Part shown: positions 20,590 to 31,394 of the stretch, piece after piece
How the letters are laid out: the number at the start of each line of letters is the position of its first letter
How positions within the stretch are numbered: position 1 is the stretch's first letter
Assembly: GCA_016703965.1 (NCBI GenBank)
Contig: JADJBB010000012.1
Span: 1-31,501 of the forward strand
DNA from: Acidobacteriota bacterium
GTDB taxonomy: Bacteria; Acidobacteriota; Blastocatellia; Pyrinomonadales; Pyrinomonadaceae
Length of the DNA: 31,501 nucleotides
Direction: 5' to 3'
Program-made: the position numbers and the translations under genes
The notes under the pieces: generated by a model
Told to the model about the DNA's origin: nothing
Seen by the model: only the letters and a program-made list of their open reading frames with translations
Databases searched by the model: none

Positions 20590-23357
20590 ATGGCAAAGGA
20601 TAAGATCAAGAAATCGGTAGAGACCTTTCGGCACGACGAGGCTAAACGGCGGAACATTCCGACGGCTGAACATGAGTCGGTGATGCTTGACACGGACAAG
20701 ACGCCGATACAGGTTTCTTATGAGCGGCGAAATCGCGATCTTGACCCGCAGCTTGTTTGGCGGGGGAAGGACGAGCAGGATTGGTCGGATCTGGTGGTGC
20801 AGGCTCCGCCGCTTTATATCCAGGAGAAAGTTCATCCGAAAGTACTGATCGACGATCTGCGGAGGCGGACGGAAAGGACTGAGGAAAAAGGAAGAGATAC
20901 AGCACGCGTTGTTTGCCGATCTATACGATTCGTTCAATGGCATTGACGACGCGGCAAAGACCGATTTTTACAAGCACGATCAGAATTGGTCGAACCGGAT
21001 GATCCTCGGCGACAGCCTGCAGGTGATGGCTTCGCTCGCCGAACGCGAAGGCCTTCGCGGACAGGTTCAATGTATCTACATCGACCCGCCATACGGTATC
21101 AAGTTCAACAGCAATTTTCCAATGGTCAACCACCAGCCGCGACGTTAAGGACGGGGCGTCGACCACATTACCCGCGAACCCGAACAAGTAAAGGCGTTCC
21201 GCGACACTTGGCGCGACGGAATCCATTCATACTACGTATCTTCGCGACCGCCTGACCGTCGCCCGAGATCTTCTCACCGATTCCGGATCGATATTTGTTC
21301 AGATCGGTGATGAGAATGTGCATCGGGTTCGCGCGATAATGGACGAAATTTTTGGCGATGACAATTTTGTTGCAGCACATACTTTCGGAAGACTGACGCC
21401 ACCGGATCAGCAACTTTGAAGGGATGTGACTGATTATTTGTTTATTACAGCAAGAATAGGCAAGCGTTGCCAAATATCCCATGTTTCAGCAGGGACGCCA
21501 AAAGCCGACTGGGTATGATAATCTGAGAAATTCGATGGCAGCGCACGAAGTGAACGCAAACGCCAGTAGCTAAGAAGGCACATCCAGGGTATACCGGTTG
21601 GCCTCTCTTCGGGCGGCGTCGATTCGAACGACAGCTTCACGATTTGACTTTCAGGGAAGGAATTATCATCCGGCAAAGGCGGCTGGAAAACCACGTTCCG
21701 CAAGGGCATGGGTTCCGCTTATCCAAGGCATAGGCTCGAGGTGGAACCAGGAAGTGTCACGTATGTTTATTTCTCGCGATTTCCTATCAGAACTAGATAA
21801 CTTGTGGGAAGACACGCTCCAGCTCTAAACAAGCAACCTATGTCGTCCAAACAATCCCAGGTTATCCAGCGTTGTCATTGATGGCCACAGATCCGGGCGA
21901 TCTTGTACTCGATCCTACGTGCGGTTCCGGAACAACCGCTAACGTAGCCGAGCAATGGGGCCGACGGTGGATAACAATCGATACTTCGCGTGTTGCCTCG
22001 CCCTGGCCCGTGCCCGGATAATGGGTCCCGTTATCCTATTATCTGCTGGCCGATTCGGTTGAAGGACAGCAGAAAGAAGGCGAAGCAAACCGCACCGTTC
22101 CTTCAAGCCGACCGACTTATGGCAAACTTCGCCATGGATTTGTTTACGAACGTGTTCCGCACATCACGCTCAAATCCATTGCGAACAATTCCGAGATCGA
22201 TGTCATCTGGGACAAATGGCAGCAAACCCTCGAACCAATCCGAGTGCAGATCAACAAGCACTCGGAAAAGACTGGCAAGAATGGCAGATACCAAGAGAGT
22301 AAGGCGACGGAGGATCTCGAAGAAGTCGGTGACGTAGTTGAAGCCGTGGGTTTCTGCATGACTGGTGGGAAGGCCCGCATCGCCAGACAGAAAAGAGATC
22401 GACGCCTCGATCGCCGCCAAGGCCGATTTTGAATTCCTCTACGACAAACCATACGACGACAAGAAAAAAGTCCGCGTCGCAGGACCGTTTACCGTCGAAA
22501 GCCTTTCTCCGCATAGAACCTTAGGAATGGATGAGAACGACGAGTTGGTCGATCCATTGCAGGCCAAGAATGGCGGGCCTAAAGAAGGTCAGGATTTTGT
22601 TTCCATGATCTTGGAAAATCTCCAATCAGCTGGCGTTCAGCAGGCTCATAAAGAAGACAAGATCGTATTCACATCAGGCCCGACCGGCTGGCCCGGCCAT
22701 TATGTTTGCGCGGAGGCTCGATACAATGAATCCGGCATATCAAAACGTGCCGCAATATTCATCGGCCCCGAATTCGGGACAGTTTCACGACCCGATCTCG
22801 TAGCTGCCGCCCGCGAAGCCGGTGACGCAGGATTCGACGTACTTATCGCATGTGCGTTCAACTACGACGCTCATTCATCCGAGTTCGACAAACTCGGCCG
22901 CGTTCCGGTTTTGAAAGCTCGCATGAACGCCGACCTTCACATGGGCGACGAACTCAAGAACACCGGAAAGGGAAACCTTTTCGTCATCTTCGGCGAACCG
23001 GACATCGACGTGATCTACACAGCCGAAGACAAGATACAGATCAAGGTCAAAGGCGTCGATGTTTTCGATCCGAAATCAGGCGAGGTCCGCAGCGACGGCG
23101 CCGACGGCATCGCCTGCTGGTTCATCGATACCGATTACAACGAAGAAAGCTTCTTTGTCCGCCACGCCTATTTCCTAGGTCAAAACGATCCGTACAAGTC
23201 GCTGAAAACGTCGCTCAAAGCCGAGATCAACGAAGAAGCATGGAGCACGCTAAACAGCGACATCTCTCGCCCTTTCAACAAACCCGAAAGCGGCCGCATC
23301 GCCGTGAAAGTGATCAACCATTTGGGCGATGAGGTGATGAAAGTTTTTAGAGTTTAG
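20590..23357 (+). CDS. mod: Type III-like DNA methyltransferase (Mod), heavily frameshifted
   Basis: A site-specific DNA methyltransferase of about 920 residues, probably N6-adenine, that would protect host DNA from the Res protein. Motif order is that of the beta class: the catalytic IYIDPPYGIKFNSNF near 21075-21120, then RDRLTVARDLLTDSG and FVQIGDENVHRV (21240-21320), and the SAM-binding motif LDPTCGSGTTANVAEQWGRRW near 21910-21975. The 22365-23357 part is a long intact C-terminal region (FTSGPTGWPGHYVCAE and HAYFLGQNDPYKSLK). There are at least six indels and in-frame stops between 20890 and 22400. The stretch 21380-21830 is the worst: only fragments such as GRQKPTGYDNLRNS can be read there. 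It is the most damaged gene in the island, so real decay is possible. Its stop is three bases before the next gene. Confidence 0.8.
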
Positions 23358-23360
23358 ATT

Positions 23361-24352
23361 ATGAAATCCAGATCACGAACGATGGCCGACAAGTCTCTCG
23401 ACGCGATGTTGTCAGCCATCGAAATTTATAACAAGCCGAACTTTGCTTATAGGGAAGAGAGTTTTGCCATTCTTGCAATAAATGCATGGGAACTCTTGCT
23501 CAAAGCGAGACTGCTTCTGCTTGAAAGCAATAAACTCGCAGTAATTCTTGCATACGAGAAGCGAAAAAAAGCTGATGGGACATGGTCTGAAAAGAAATAC
23601 CGAAAAAAGAATCGATCAGGTTCCCATGCCACAGTCGGACTGTTTCCTGCGTGGAAGCGTTTAACGGACAAATACGGCGACAAGATCCCAGAGCCTGTAC
23701 ACGAAAACCTTATCCTTTTATGTGAGGTGAGGGATAATGCAATTCATTTTATGAACAAAGGCTCGAGGATCGCCCGGCACGTTCAAGAAATTGGCACCGC
23801 GAATGTCCGAAATTACATCGCCCTTGTTGGCCGTTGGTTCGGCATCGATCTTTCTCGTTATAACCTTTCCTGATGCCATTGGCGTTTGTTGAACATCCCA
23901 GTGAAGTAGAGGCAGTGATCCTCAACCCGGATGAAAAGAAATTCGTTGAGTTCGTGGAAAAAACGATTCAGGGTAGCTCCGGTTCGGCGGGTGAAGCCTA
24001 TTCCGTCGCGCTTAACATGCAACTTAAGTTCACGCGTTCGAAAGATGTGGATGCACATCCCGTAATCGTGACCAATGATCCGGACGCCACGCCAGTAACA
24101 TTAACAGAAGAAGATATTCGAGAAAAGTATCCATTGGACTATGACAATCTCACGACCAAGCTAAAGAATCGATATTCTGATTTTCTCGTGAACAATAGCT
24201 ATCACAAGATACGAAAAAAGCTAGAGAAAGATGAACGATTCTGTAAAGAAAGGTATTTGGATCCGAGTAAACGGACCGGCACGTCAAAGAAATTCTATAA
24301 CGCTAATATTATTTCCGAATTTGATAAGTCGTATAAAAGGCAAAGGCAATAA
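23361..24352 (+). CDS. DUF3644 protein, frameshifted
   Basis: A protein of about 330 residues. The first half (ADKSLDAMLSAIEIYNKPNF, AILAINAWELLLKARLL, LCEVRDNAIHFMNKGS) matches the DUF3644 family, which is often seen in restriction and other defence loci; its function is not established. A one-base shift near 23868 turns the expected continuation into a stop after RYNLS. The second half continues at once in another frame as MPLAFVEHPSEVEAVILNPDEKKF and ends ISEFDKSYKRQRQ, with a basic, helix-rich DNA-binding look. The start may be the ATG at 23361 or that at 23382 (MADKS). It begins three bases after mod and lies 16 bases before the UvrD gene, so all are probably one transcript. Confidence 0.75.
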
Positions 24353-24367
24353 TAGCAAAAGGTAAGA

Positions 24368-26441
24368 TTGACTGATTTCATAATGGACTTTCGTATCGCA
24401 TCAACATTCACGGATAGCCTGACAAAGCTGACCAATACCGAACAAGCGGCGGTGAAATCAACTGTGTATGACCTTCAAGCAAATCCGGCTAATCCGGGTT
24501 TGCAGTTTCACCGGCTGGATAAACCAAAAGACGTACACTTTTGGTCTGTACGGTCGAATCAGGACATTCGAGTGATCGTTCATAAGCTTGAGCAGAGTAT
24601 TTTGGTTTGCTACGTCGATCATCACGACAAAGCCTACAAATGGGCAGAGAACCGCAAGCTAGAGGTTCATCCGACGACCGGAGCTGCTCAGATCGTCGAG
24701 GTTCGCGAGACGGTCAAAGAGATCGTCGTTCCAAAATACGTCGAAGTCGAACAGCCAAGACTTCCTCTGTTTCCGAAGATTACTGATGAAGAACTCCTAA
24801 TGTATGGAGTGCCGGAATCATGGATTGCTGACGTTAAAGCCGTGACAAGCGAAGACCGCCTTCTTGCGTTAGTCGATCACCTTCCCGATGAGGCTGCCGA
24901 AGCTCTCCTTACACTCGCAACAGGCGGAAAACCTGACGTGCCAGAACCAATACCGACTGGTACGAATCCTTTCGATCATCCCGACGCACAACGTCGTTTC
25001 CGCGTGATGACCGATATCGAAGAGCTTAAACAGGCTCTCGATGAACCATGGGAGAAGTGGGCGATTTTCCTGCATCCGGCTCAACGGCAATTCGTGACGC
25101 GAGATTTCAACGGCCCGGCCCGCGTTTCAGGCTCGGCAGGCACAGGTAAAACCGTTGTTGCACTGCATCGCGCCGTAAATCTGGCTCGTCGAGATCCACA
25201 GGCTCATGTGTTGCTGGCAACCTTCTCAAGCGAGCTCGCCATGATGTTGAGGGCCAAGATCGGTCGTCTGGTAGGTGGTGACGCGAAACTTGCCGAACGC
25301 ATCGATGTCCAATTTCTCGATTACGTAGGGCGGCGACTATATGAACTCCAGTTCGGAAAGAAAAGTATTCCTGTGGAACAGGACATCCGCGAAGCGCTGA
25401 CCAACGCGGCATCGAGCGTGGACGGACATTCATTCACTGCCAATTTTCTTTATTCAGAGTGGAACGAGGTAATCGACGCCTGGCAGGTCAAAGAGTGGGA
25501 AGTGTATCGCGACTTTGCCCGTCTGGGTAGAAAGACTCGGCTTGCTGAATCGAAGCGAGAAGTACTTTGGCGGATATTTGAACAAGCCAGAAATGAACTT
25601 GCCGACCGCGGCTTCGTAACGCTTCCCGAGATGTTTGGCCGGCTCGCCGAAGAGATGCCGGCTGATAACCATAGATATGATCTTGCAGTGATAGATGAGG
25701 CACAAGACCTAAATCCGGCGCAGTTGAGGTTTCTCGCCGCTCTTGCTGGCAAAAGGCAGAACGGCCTCTTTTTCGCCGGTGATCTAGGCCAACGCATCTT
25801 TCAGCAAGCGTTTTCATGGAGGTCGCTCGGAGTGGATGTCCGTGGCCGATCGCGTACCTTGAAGGTCAACTACCGAACTTCGCACCAGATCAGAACACGG
25901 GCAGACCGCCTTCTGGGGCAGGAGTTCGCGGATGTTGACGGCAATATAGATGTTCGTCAGGGAACGGTTTCTGTCTTCGACGGCCCGCAGCCCGGCATCG
26001 AAATTTTGGCTCGCACAAAGATGAGATCGAACGCGTCGCAGAATGGCTCAGAGACCTTTTCAGTAAGGGCATCGCCCGGATGAAGTCGGTATCTTTGTCC
26101 GATCCGAAAAAGAGTTAGACCGAGCACAGCAAGCTATTGCTCAATCAGGAGTGTCGTCGTCTGATCTAAACCATCTACTTGCGAAAACTTCCGGCAGTGT
26201 GTCTGTGGGAACCATGCATCTTGCGAAGGGCCTCGAATTCAAGGCAGTCGTCGTTATGGCCTGCGACGATGAGATCATCCCTTCACAGGAACGGATCAGC
26301 TCAGTCGCCGACGAATCCGACCTTCGCGAAGTTTACGACACCGAACGGCAGCTGTTATATGTTGCTTGCACTAGAGCACGTGATTTCCTCCTCGTTACAA
26401 GCGGTGACGTGCCTTCGGAGTTCCTTTCTGATCTCATCTGA
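24368..26441 (+). CDS. RelE/ParE-like domain fused to a UvrD/REP superfamily 1 helicase, frameshifted
   Basis: A protein of about 691 residues. Residues 1-105 look like a RelE/ParE toxin-type fold (FTDSLTKLTNTEQAAV, FWSVRSNQDIRVIVHK, ILVCYVDHHDKAYKWA). The rest is an SF1A helicase: Walker A VSGSAGTGKTVVALHRA near 255, Walker B LAVIDEAQDLNPAQL near 440, GDLGQRIFQQAFSW, a VNYRTSHQIR motif, and after a frame break at about 26050-26090 the motifs VGTMHLAKGLEFKAVVVMA and QLLYVACTRARDFLLV. The TTG at 24368 has AAAGG five bases upstream; the ATG at 24383 (MDFRIAS) is the alternative and resembles relatives more. Such fusions are known near restriction systems. Whether the RelE-like part still cleaves RNA is not known; in the family it may be regulatory. 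Confidence 0.78.
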
Positions 26442-26444
26442 GTG

Positions 26445-26486
26445 TTTACCAAAATCCCCATAAAGTGCATGCAATCGTTTGGTAAA
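26445..26486. repeat. Inverted repeat TTTACCAAA / TTTGGTAAA between convergent genes
   Basis: Two perfect 9-base arms (26445-26453 and 26478-26486) flank 24 bases that contain GCATGC. It starts three bases after the helicase stop and lies about 60 bases from the stop of the opposing CHAT gene. It may be a bidirectional terminator or a boundary mark of the defence island. Confidence 0.5.
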
Positions 26487-26544
26487 GTCACAGGTAGCTT
26501 CCATCGTGTTGGACCTGGCGATTCGGATTTCTACTTACCAGTTG

Positions 26545-29103
26545 TTACCTAAAGTCTCCAAGGAGTGTGAAACCTCCCCAGAAATATGGCTCGTGAAAAC
26601 CAGAAGACTTGTCGTGGATCATCTGGATTGCGGCCGTTTGAAGTGCCGAGGTCGTTGATGACCCTTTAAGAAGTTCTTGGTAGAAGAGTCCGGTGAATTT
26701 TTGGGTTGCACGATCGCTTGCTTCCCATTGCGACGAAACTACCGATGAGCTCCCAGATCCCAGCATTGCCCACGGGATACTAACCAGCCCTTCGCCGCTA
26801 TGCACTTTGCTCGTGTCGCAAGATGCGAGGAATGCTAAGCTTTTCGGCTTGAGCCGTACCGATAGGAGATCGTTGACGGTCAATTTTCCTGAGTCTGCGG
26901 CATTCTGCTGAAAGGCCAGAAATGAAGACAACGGAGTTTCGCTCTCGAGTTGAGCATGCATGGAAAAATGAAGGATGTCAGTTTCCGCAGCATATTTCAG
27001 GAAATCTGATTTAGTGGCATTGAGCCGAGGAGGGATTCCGAATAGCTTTCCTATACTTATCGCCTCGCTGTTCACATAAGCTAGTTTCTGACGGTTAAAA
27101 GTATCATTCGCAAAGATCTGAATAGTCTGTCTGCGGGGCGGCTCCGATAAGAGTTGTTGCTTTAACAAATAAACAGACGGTGAATACGAAACCGTATTCG
27201 TCTCGATCAAGTACCTATTACCGTCTGGGCTCAGGGCGTGGAAAGGTATTCTCCACAAAAGTTTGTCAGGGACGATTACAAGGTGATTTGATCTCAGATC
27301 CAATGGTTTCAGCAATAGATCGTAGATTTTCTTCCCATCGATTTTGAAGAAAATTCGATCCATTATTTTAGTTTGTGTTTCTGACGCGAGTTTTGCGGCC
27401 TGTACGTCATTGACGGGAAGTTTGACGGCACGTAACGGCTTTGCTGATTCAAGAACAAATGCTAGGAGTTCACCTGATGCCGTGAATTCGTAGGAGACGA
27501 TTGCCACGCCTCCGGAAGTTTTAAACCCTGCGTCGAGAAATCCTGAGTTTGCTGGCTCGCTGTTTCTTTATCGGCCACGATGCCGTTTTCCAACTTTGTA
27601 AGCGCCGCTTCATCCTCCTTTCCTTCGACGTAATTGCGAGAAGTCGTAAAAAGTTGGTTTCGGATCGAGTCGGATAGATCAGGGCGTGGCTTCAGAACTG
27701 ACCCTTCGATCCTGTCTCTAAGTAGGTTTGCTTTAAGTAGCTCAGAATACTCAAAGGCTTTCGCGGGATTGCCAGCTACCTCAATCTCGCTGAGTAGCCG
27801 ATAGACGGAATGGTGAACCTCCATCATAGCAATCGAAAGATCAACGATAGGAGTGTTTCGAAAAGGCTCAAATAAGGAGAGTGATTTTGCCGCGTGTTCC
27901 CTCGCAGATCGCTCGTCGCCTAGCCGCCATGAACCCAATGCGAGTTTGTAATAGATCCGGGGAAGGTCGTCTTGAAAATTCTCATCCTCCGTCAATTTAC
28001 GTAGCTGATGCGCATTCTTGATAAGTTCTTTCCAATTCTGATCTCGCTCGGCAATCGTACTTCTCCAATAGGGCACAATGAAGTCGGAAGTGCCTTTCTT
28101 GTTTGCTAGCGTTGAAAAATACTCCTCGGAAAGTGATCGATTTCCATTGAAGTTCTCGACCAACGCCCTCCCTAGGAGACGCTCAAAACTAAATTGCTTT
28201 TGTCTATCGATTGAGTCCAATCTTGCAACGTAATGTTTCGCGGAATCGAGATCATTTTCATATAATGATCGCAGCAAGAGACCGGAAAGGAACTGTCTAG
28301 CGTGGTAGTTCGCTCCAGCTCGCGTAGATAGGCCGAGGCCCTTGTGATAGATGTCCTTGGCTCGGCGTGGCTGACCGGTCACATCGAGTAGGCTCGCAAA
28401 TTCAAGATGCGCGATTCTGTTGCGATGTTCGAATTCTCCTATCGAAGATTTCGCAACTAATTTTTCCGAATAAGTAAGCGCATTGGCATAGTAGAATTTC
28501 GCAGTCCAAGCTAAGCTCAGAAATCGTAGTGCATCGTAGTAAATCGAAGTGTGGCCGTTCGCCAAGGCCTCTTTCTCCGCTTTTTCCAACCATATGATTG
28601 CTGCAAAGTCATGACCGGCCGAATATAGGGTGCGGCCGACTTCCAACTGGTAAGCGGCGAGCGATCCCGAGTCATTTGTCGATATTGAGTTCGCTAATCG
28701 CAGGTTTCTCAAGAGCCGCTCCAAAATCGCGCTTGGAGCGAGAAACTGCGCCCTTACATAGGTAAAGAGATGCAACAGAGTTAGGAAAGCGAGTCCGCAG
28801 TTTGGATTCGGAAATGAAGGGCTCGATAATTCGGGTAGCTTCATCATATCGCCCCAGTTGGATGAAAGTCCGACAAGTGAGAAATGCTATATGAGATGCC
28901 TCTTCTATTCGTCCGGATTGTGAGATTCGCGAGATTTGTGCAGGGGCGAGTTTGGCTACTTCTTCAAAGTATCCCTTTGAATACAGCTTAGATATCTTCT
29001 GTGAACCGGGTTGGCTCAAAGATATTTCCGACATGAGGGCTAATGCGAAAATGACCAGAATTGATCTTGTCGCATTAGTCCAAATGTTCGGTTTCCTTCT
29101 CAT
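26545..29103 (-). CDS. TPR-CHAT (caspase-like peptidase) protein, frameshifted
   Basis: A protein of about 852 residues, probably exported: the start at 29103 gives MRRKPN, a hydrophobic SILVIFALALMSEIS segment, and then SQPGSQ. The middle of about 400 residues is helical TPR-like repeats (for example YEEVAKLAPAQ-type units and GNPAKAFEYSELLKANLL). The C-terminal 300 residues form a CHAT domain: YDLLLKPLDL, IPFHAL, LHFSMHA with the expected catalytic His, LAFLASCDTSK with the catalytic Cys, and EPYFWGGFTLLG. CHAT proteases are caspase relatives; their substrates here are unknown. The ATG follows a GGAG site that overlaps the end of the upstream reading frame. Frame breaks lie near 28710 and 27500. 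With the sigma and anti-sigma genes upstream it resembles Acidobacteriota CHAT operons. Confidence 0.83.
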
Positions 29104-29114
29104 CAAAGTTACTC

Positions 29115-29300
29115 CTAGTCTGGTGTAGGACGACAATCACCGTTGCCATTGTCACCGCCCTCATTATTCGGCTTACAAATCGCACACTGCCGCAAGGTAC
29201 ATTGATCATTGCCGCCCGCGAGCGAGAGCAGCGCGGTCAACTCATAAGCCCTGTCGCTAGAGCCACGAAGCTCCCATAGCTTTCGCCACGGATGATCACG
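29115..29300 (-). CDS. Small Cys-rich open frame before the CHAT gene
   Basis: An open frame with no clear start reads KLWELRGSSDRAYELTALL, then LAGGNDQCTLRQCAICKPNN and a short Gly/Asn-rich tail before a TAG at 29115-29117. The stop lies 11 bases before the CHAT start, and the GGAG just after it serves that gene. The Cys cluster is C-x4-C-x2-C. It overlaps the catalytic remnant of the S9 peptidase in another frame, so only one of the two can be ancestral coding. It may be the end of the anti-sigma or another secreted protein. Confidence 0.3.
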   Translation of the reverse strand, partial: RDHPWRKLWELRGSSDRAYELTALLSLAGGNDQCTLRQCAICKPNNEGGDNGNGDCRPTPD

Positions 29301-29667
29301 TTATCCGCGTCGAGGTCCGGTTGCTTTTAGATCCAATCGAGAAGCGAATTAATATCTCGAACGGCATCCTCTCTTCGCGCCGTTGTCTGTCAATGACCAA
29401 CTTTGGCTTGGCCAGTGGCGATTCTACTGAATAGATGGCATTCTTTTCATCGGTGACAAACAGTCGTCGCGCCGCTCGATCAACATCCCATATCAAATTG
29501 TTTTTTATCGCAGACGGTTCAAAGAACAAATGCTTGACATCTTCATTCTTGATGCTCGGAACACCCTCTAATCGAAAGCTAGCTGGCACTGGAAGATCGT
29601 CAGACTGCTGCCTCTTGTACCGAGAGGAACAAGCAAAGAGGGTTACCGCCAGCGACTGAAACTTCAT
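29237..29667 (-). pseudogene. Remnant of an S9 (prolyl oligopeptidase-type) peptidase, internally deleted
   Basis: From ATG 29667 the frame reads MKFQSLAVTLFACSS, signal-peptide-like, then DDLPVPASFRLEGVPSI and LIWDVDRAARRLFVTDE, the start of an S9 beta-propeller peptidase. At about 29375, after KPKLVIDRQ, it jumps to DAVRDINSLLDWI, QPDLDADNVIIRG and ESYGSFVALATG, the region around the catalytic Ser (GESYGS) of the S9 hydrolase domain. In intact S9 enzymes several hundred residues lie between these parts, so most of the propeller and all residues after the nucleophile are missing. A frame break and a TAA near 29326 also occur. The family call rests on visual similarity only. Confidence 0.45.
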
Positions 29668-30589
29668 TTGGTTGTAATTCATACTGTTCATTTTGATACC
29701 ACACACCGCAATTCAAACGACCCTCGTTGTCCCTCCATAGCCCGGATTTTATGGTATCTTCCGTGGCCGTTCCTGCAGTAAGAACTTGAGGCGGACCAAC
29801 GATCTTATTGCCGTTCTTTAGCGTAATGATTAGCTTCCAGCGATACGACTTTGCCGGATTGAGCTTTTAACCGTAGAACGGAAATATGTTTGAGATTTAG
29901 ACTCGAAATGAGCGACCAGGTTCTCATCAAGGTCTGAGATGTACACGTCGTAGGTCTCGACGCCTTTTACTGAATTCCATTTGAGAAAACCTCTTTCCAT
30001 CGGATTTGGATTCAAGATTGATCGTGGCCCCGCCCGAGCAAGGGTTTTCGGTTCCGCGAGTTTCAGGGTTCCGTACCGTCGCCCGCCTGCCGTGCCGCCT
30101 GCCACTTTCCTTTGGTCGGTTTTTGTCAAGGGGGCTTTGGTCTCGAATTTCTATTTGGCACGTCCACACTCTTTATCGGTAACTGTTCCTTCTCAAGGGT
30201 TGTCTGATTGGAACGGTGTCGGGACTGGATTCAACTCATTCGTGCCTGCGTTATTCTCGCTTTGCAACAGTATTCGACGTACTGAACTTTTGAACACCAA
30301 CAAAATAGATTCCCGCCAGAAGCAGAATTGCGAATCCCGCAAATGCCGTTACCCTCGCAAAGGACAATATCGGAAAATCGAAAAATCGGTACTTGTATTC
30401 AGATTCATTCAGTCGTGAGCCGTCGGCACCGAGAACACAGTCCCGGAACTCCTGCGGAGTTACCGATGGCAGTTTTGCTCGACATTCTTTGCATGCGAGA
30501 AGATGTCGGCCGATCTCGATCGATCGGGAAGAAAAACTGTCCGCCCGAAACATGGCGACCTCAGCAGCTGATAAGTGATCTTGATTCAT
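29600..30589 (-). CDS. zf-HC2 anti-sigma factor with C-terminal extension, frameshifted
   Basis: The ATG at 30589 directly abuts the stop of the upstream sigma-like gene, a sign of translational coupling. The N-terminal 40 residues contain RHLLACKECRAKL with the H-x3-C-x2-C zinc motif of anti-sigma factors. After about 70 residues a transmembrane helix follows (VTAFAGFAILLLAGIYFVGV). Beyond a frame break near 30250, the outer part reads KTDQRKVAGGTAGG, FLKWNSVKGVETYDVYISDL and, after another break near 29870, KSYRWKLIITLKNGNKIVG, a fibronectin-III/Ig-like surface domain. The end at 29600 is uncertain; the S9 remnant overlaps the tail. It should hold the sigma factor at the membrane and control the downstream CHAT gene. 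Confidence 0.6.
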
Positions 30590-31140
30590 TTATTTCATCA
30601 ACTCCTTAAGTCTCTTGCGAGCGTCAAATCTCGCCTTCTTAACCGCGCCTGCGGTTGGCGATCTTTGGCCATTGGCCGAATTCGGGTTTGCTATCTCCAG
30701 CGATTTCAATATCGGTTAGTGGCATTCGTGTTGAAAATCCTTTCCCAAGACTCCCTTGTCAGTTCGAGCTTGCTAACAGTTCATTCCCTTCGATTCCAAA
30801 TTGGAAACAGATAAAGTACGGAGATCTACCGAACTGAAAAGAAGCTTGGCGTTGATAAAGACTCAGCCTGCAAATACCTTGCCAGACCGTTTCGACCAAA
30901 GAAAAGTCTCTGCGGACGAAGCATCTTGCTCCCACCGGGCCCTTCGGTTTCATCGAGGAGATGTCTCGATCCGTTTGTTTCGATTTGAGAGGTTTCGATT
31001 TACTTCGTTGTTGAGCAGTACGCGCGGAGAAGGACTTCCAATCGGCTTCTGCCATTTGCGAGCTTTTATCCTCAAACTTCGAGGCCACCTCCAAAGCCTT
31101 AACGCGGCCTCTTGCGAAATATCCGGAATCGTCATCATTA
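30590..31140 (-). pseudogene. Degraded ECF-like sigma factor gene
   Basis: The last 22 or so codons read TAGAVKKARFDARKRLKELM then K and TAA (30590-30592). This is the typical end of sigma region 4, and the position directly before an anti-sigma gene supports it. Upstream, DISQEAALRLWRW (about 31085-31130) resembles the region 2 core (D-x2-Q-E-x-F-L-R-x-W), followed in shifting frames by EVASKF and NEVNRNL. No single frame covers the gene; three or more indels and several stops lie between. Sequencing error and real decay cannot be told apart here. The 5' end is not placed. Confidence 0.4.
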
Positions 31141-31222
31141 CAACGGATCTACGACCAGCGATTACTTTGCGAATCAGCTTTAAAGATTCTGCAAAAAGCC
31201 CTCCCGATCAACGCACCCGTCA

Positions 31223-31239
31223 GACCCACTCGGTGGGTC
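31223..31239. repeat. Dyad GACCCAC-TCG-GTGGGTC
   Basis: A perfect 7-bp stem with a 3-base loop, in the poorly readable 5' part of the sigma locus. No T-run follows on either strand. Confidence 0.4.
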
Positions 31240-31394
31240 GCCTAGTGAGGTATGCAACTTGGAAAGGATCGGGTTATCCACAATTCTATTTTCGCTTTAC
31301 CAAACTCGTCTACGACAAGCTTCATAGATATACACGATGGCTTTCCAAGGCCTTCTTATCGGAAACGGGCAGTATTCGTAGAGACGCTGTGAGA

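Noticed and set aside
22103..22514. Several minus-strand open frames within mod
   Set aside because: They mirror the damaged Mod coding sequence and share no similarity with known proteins.
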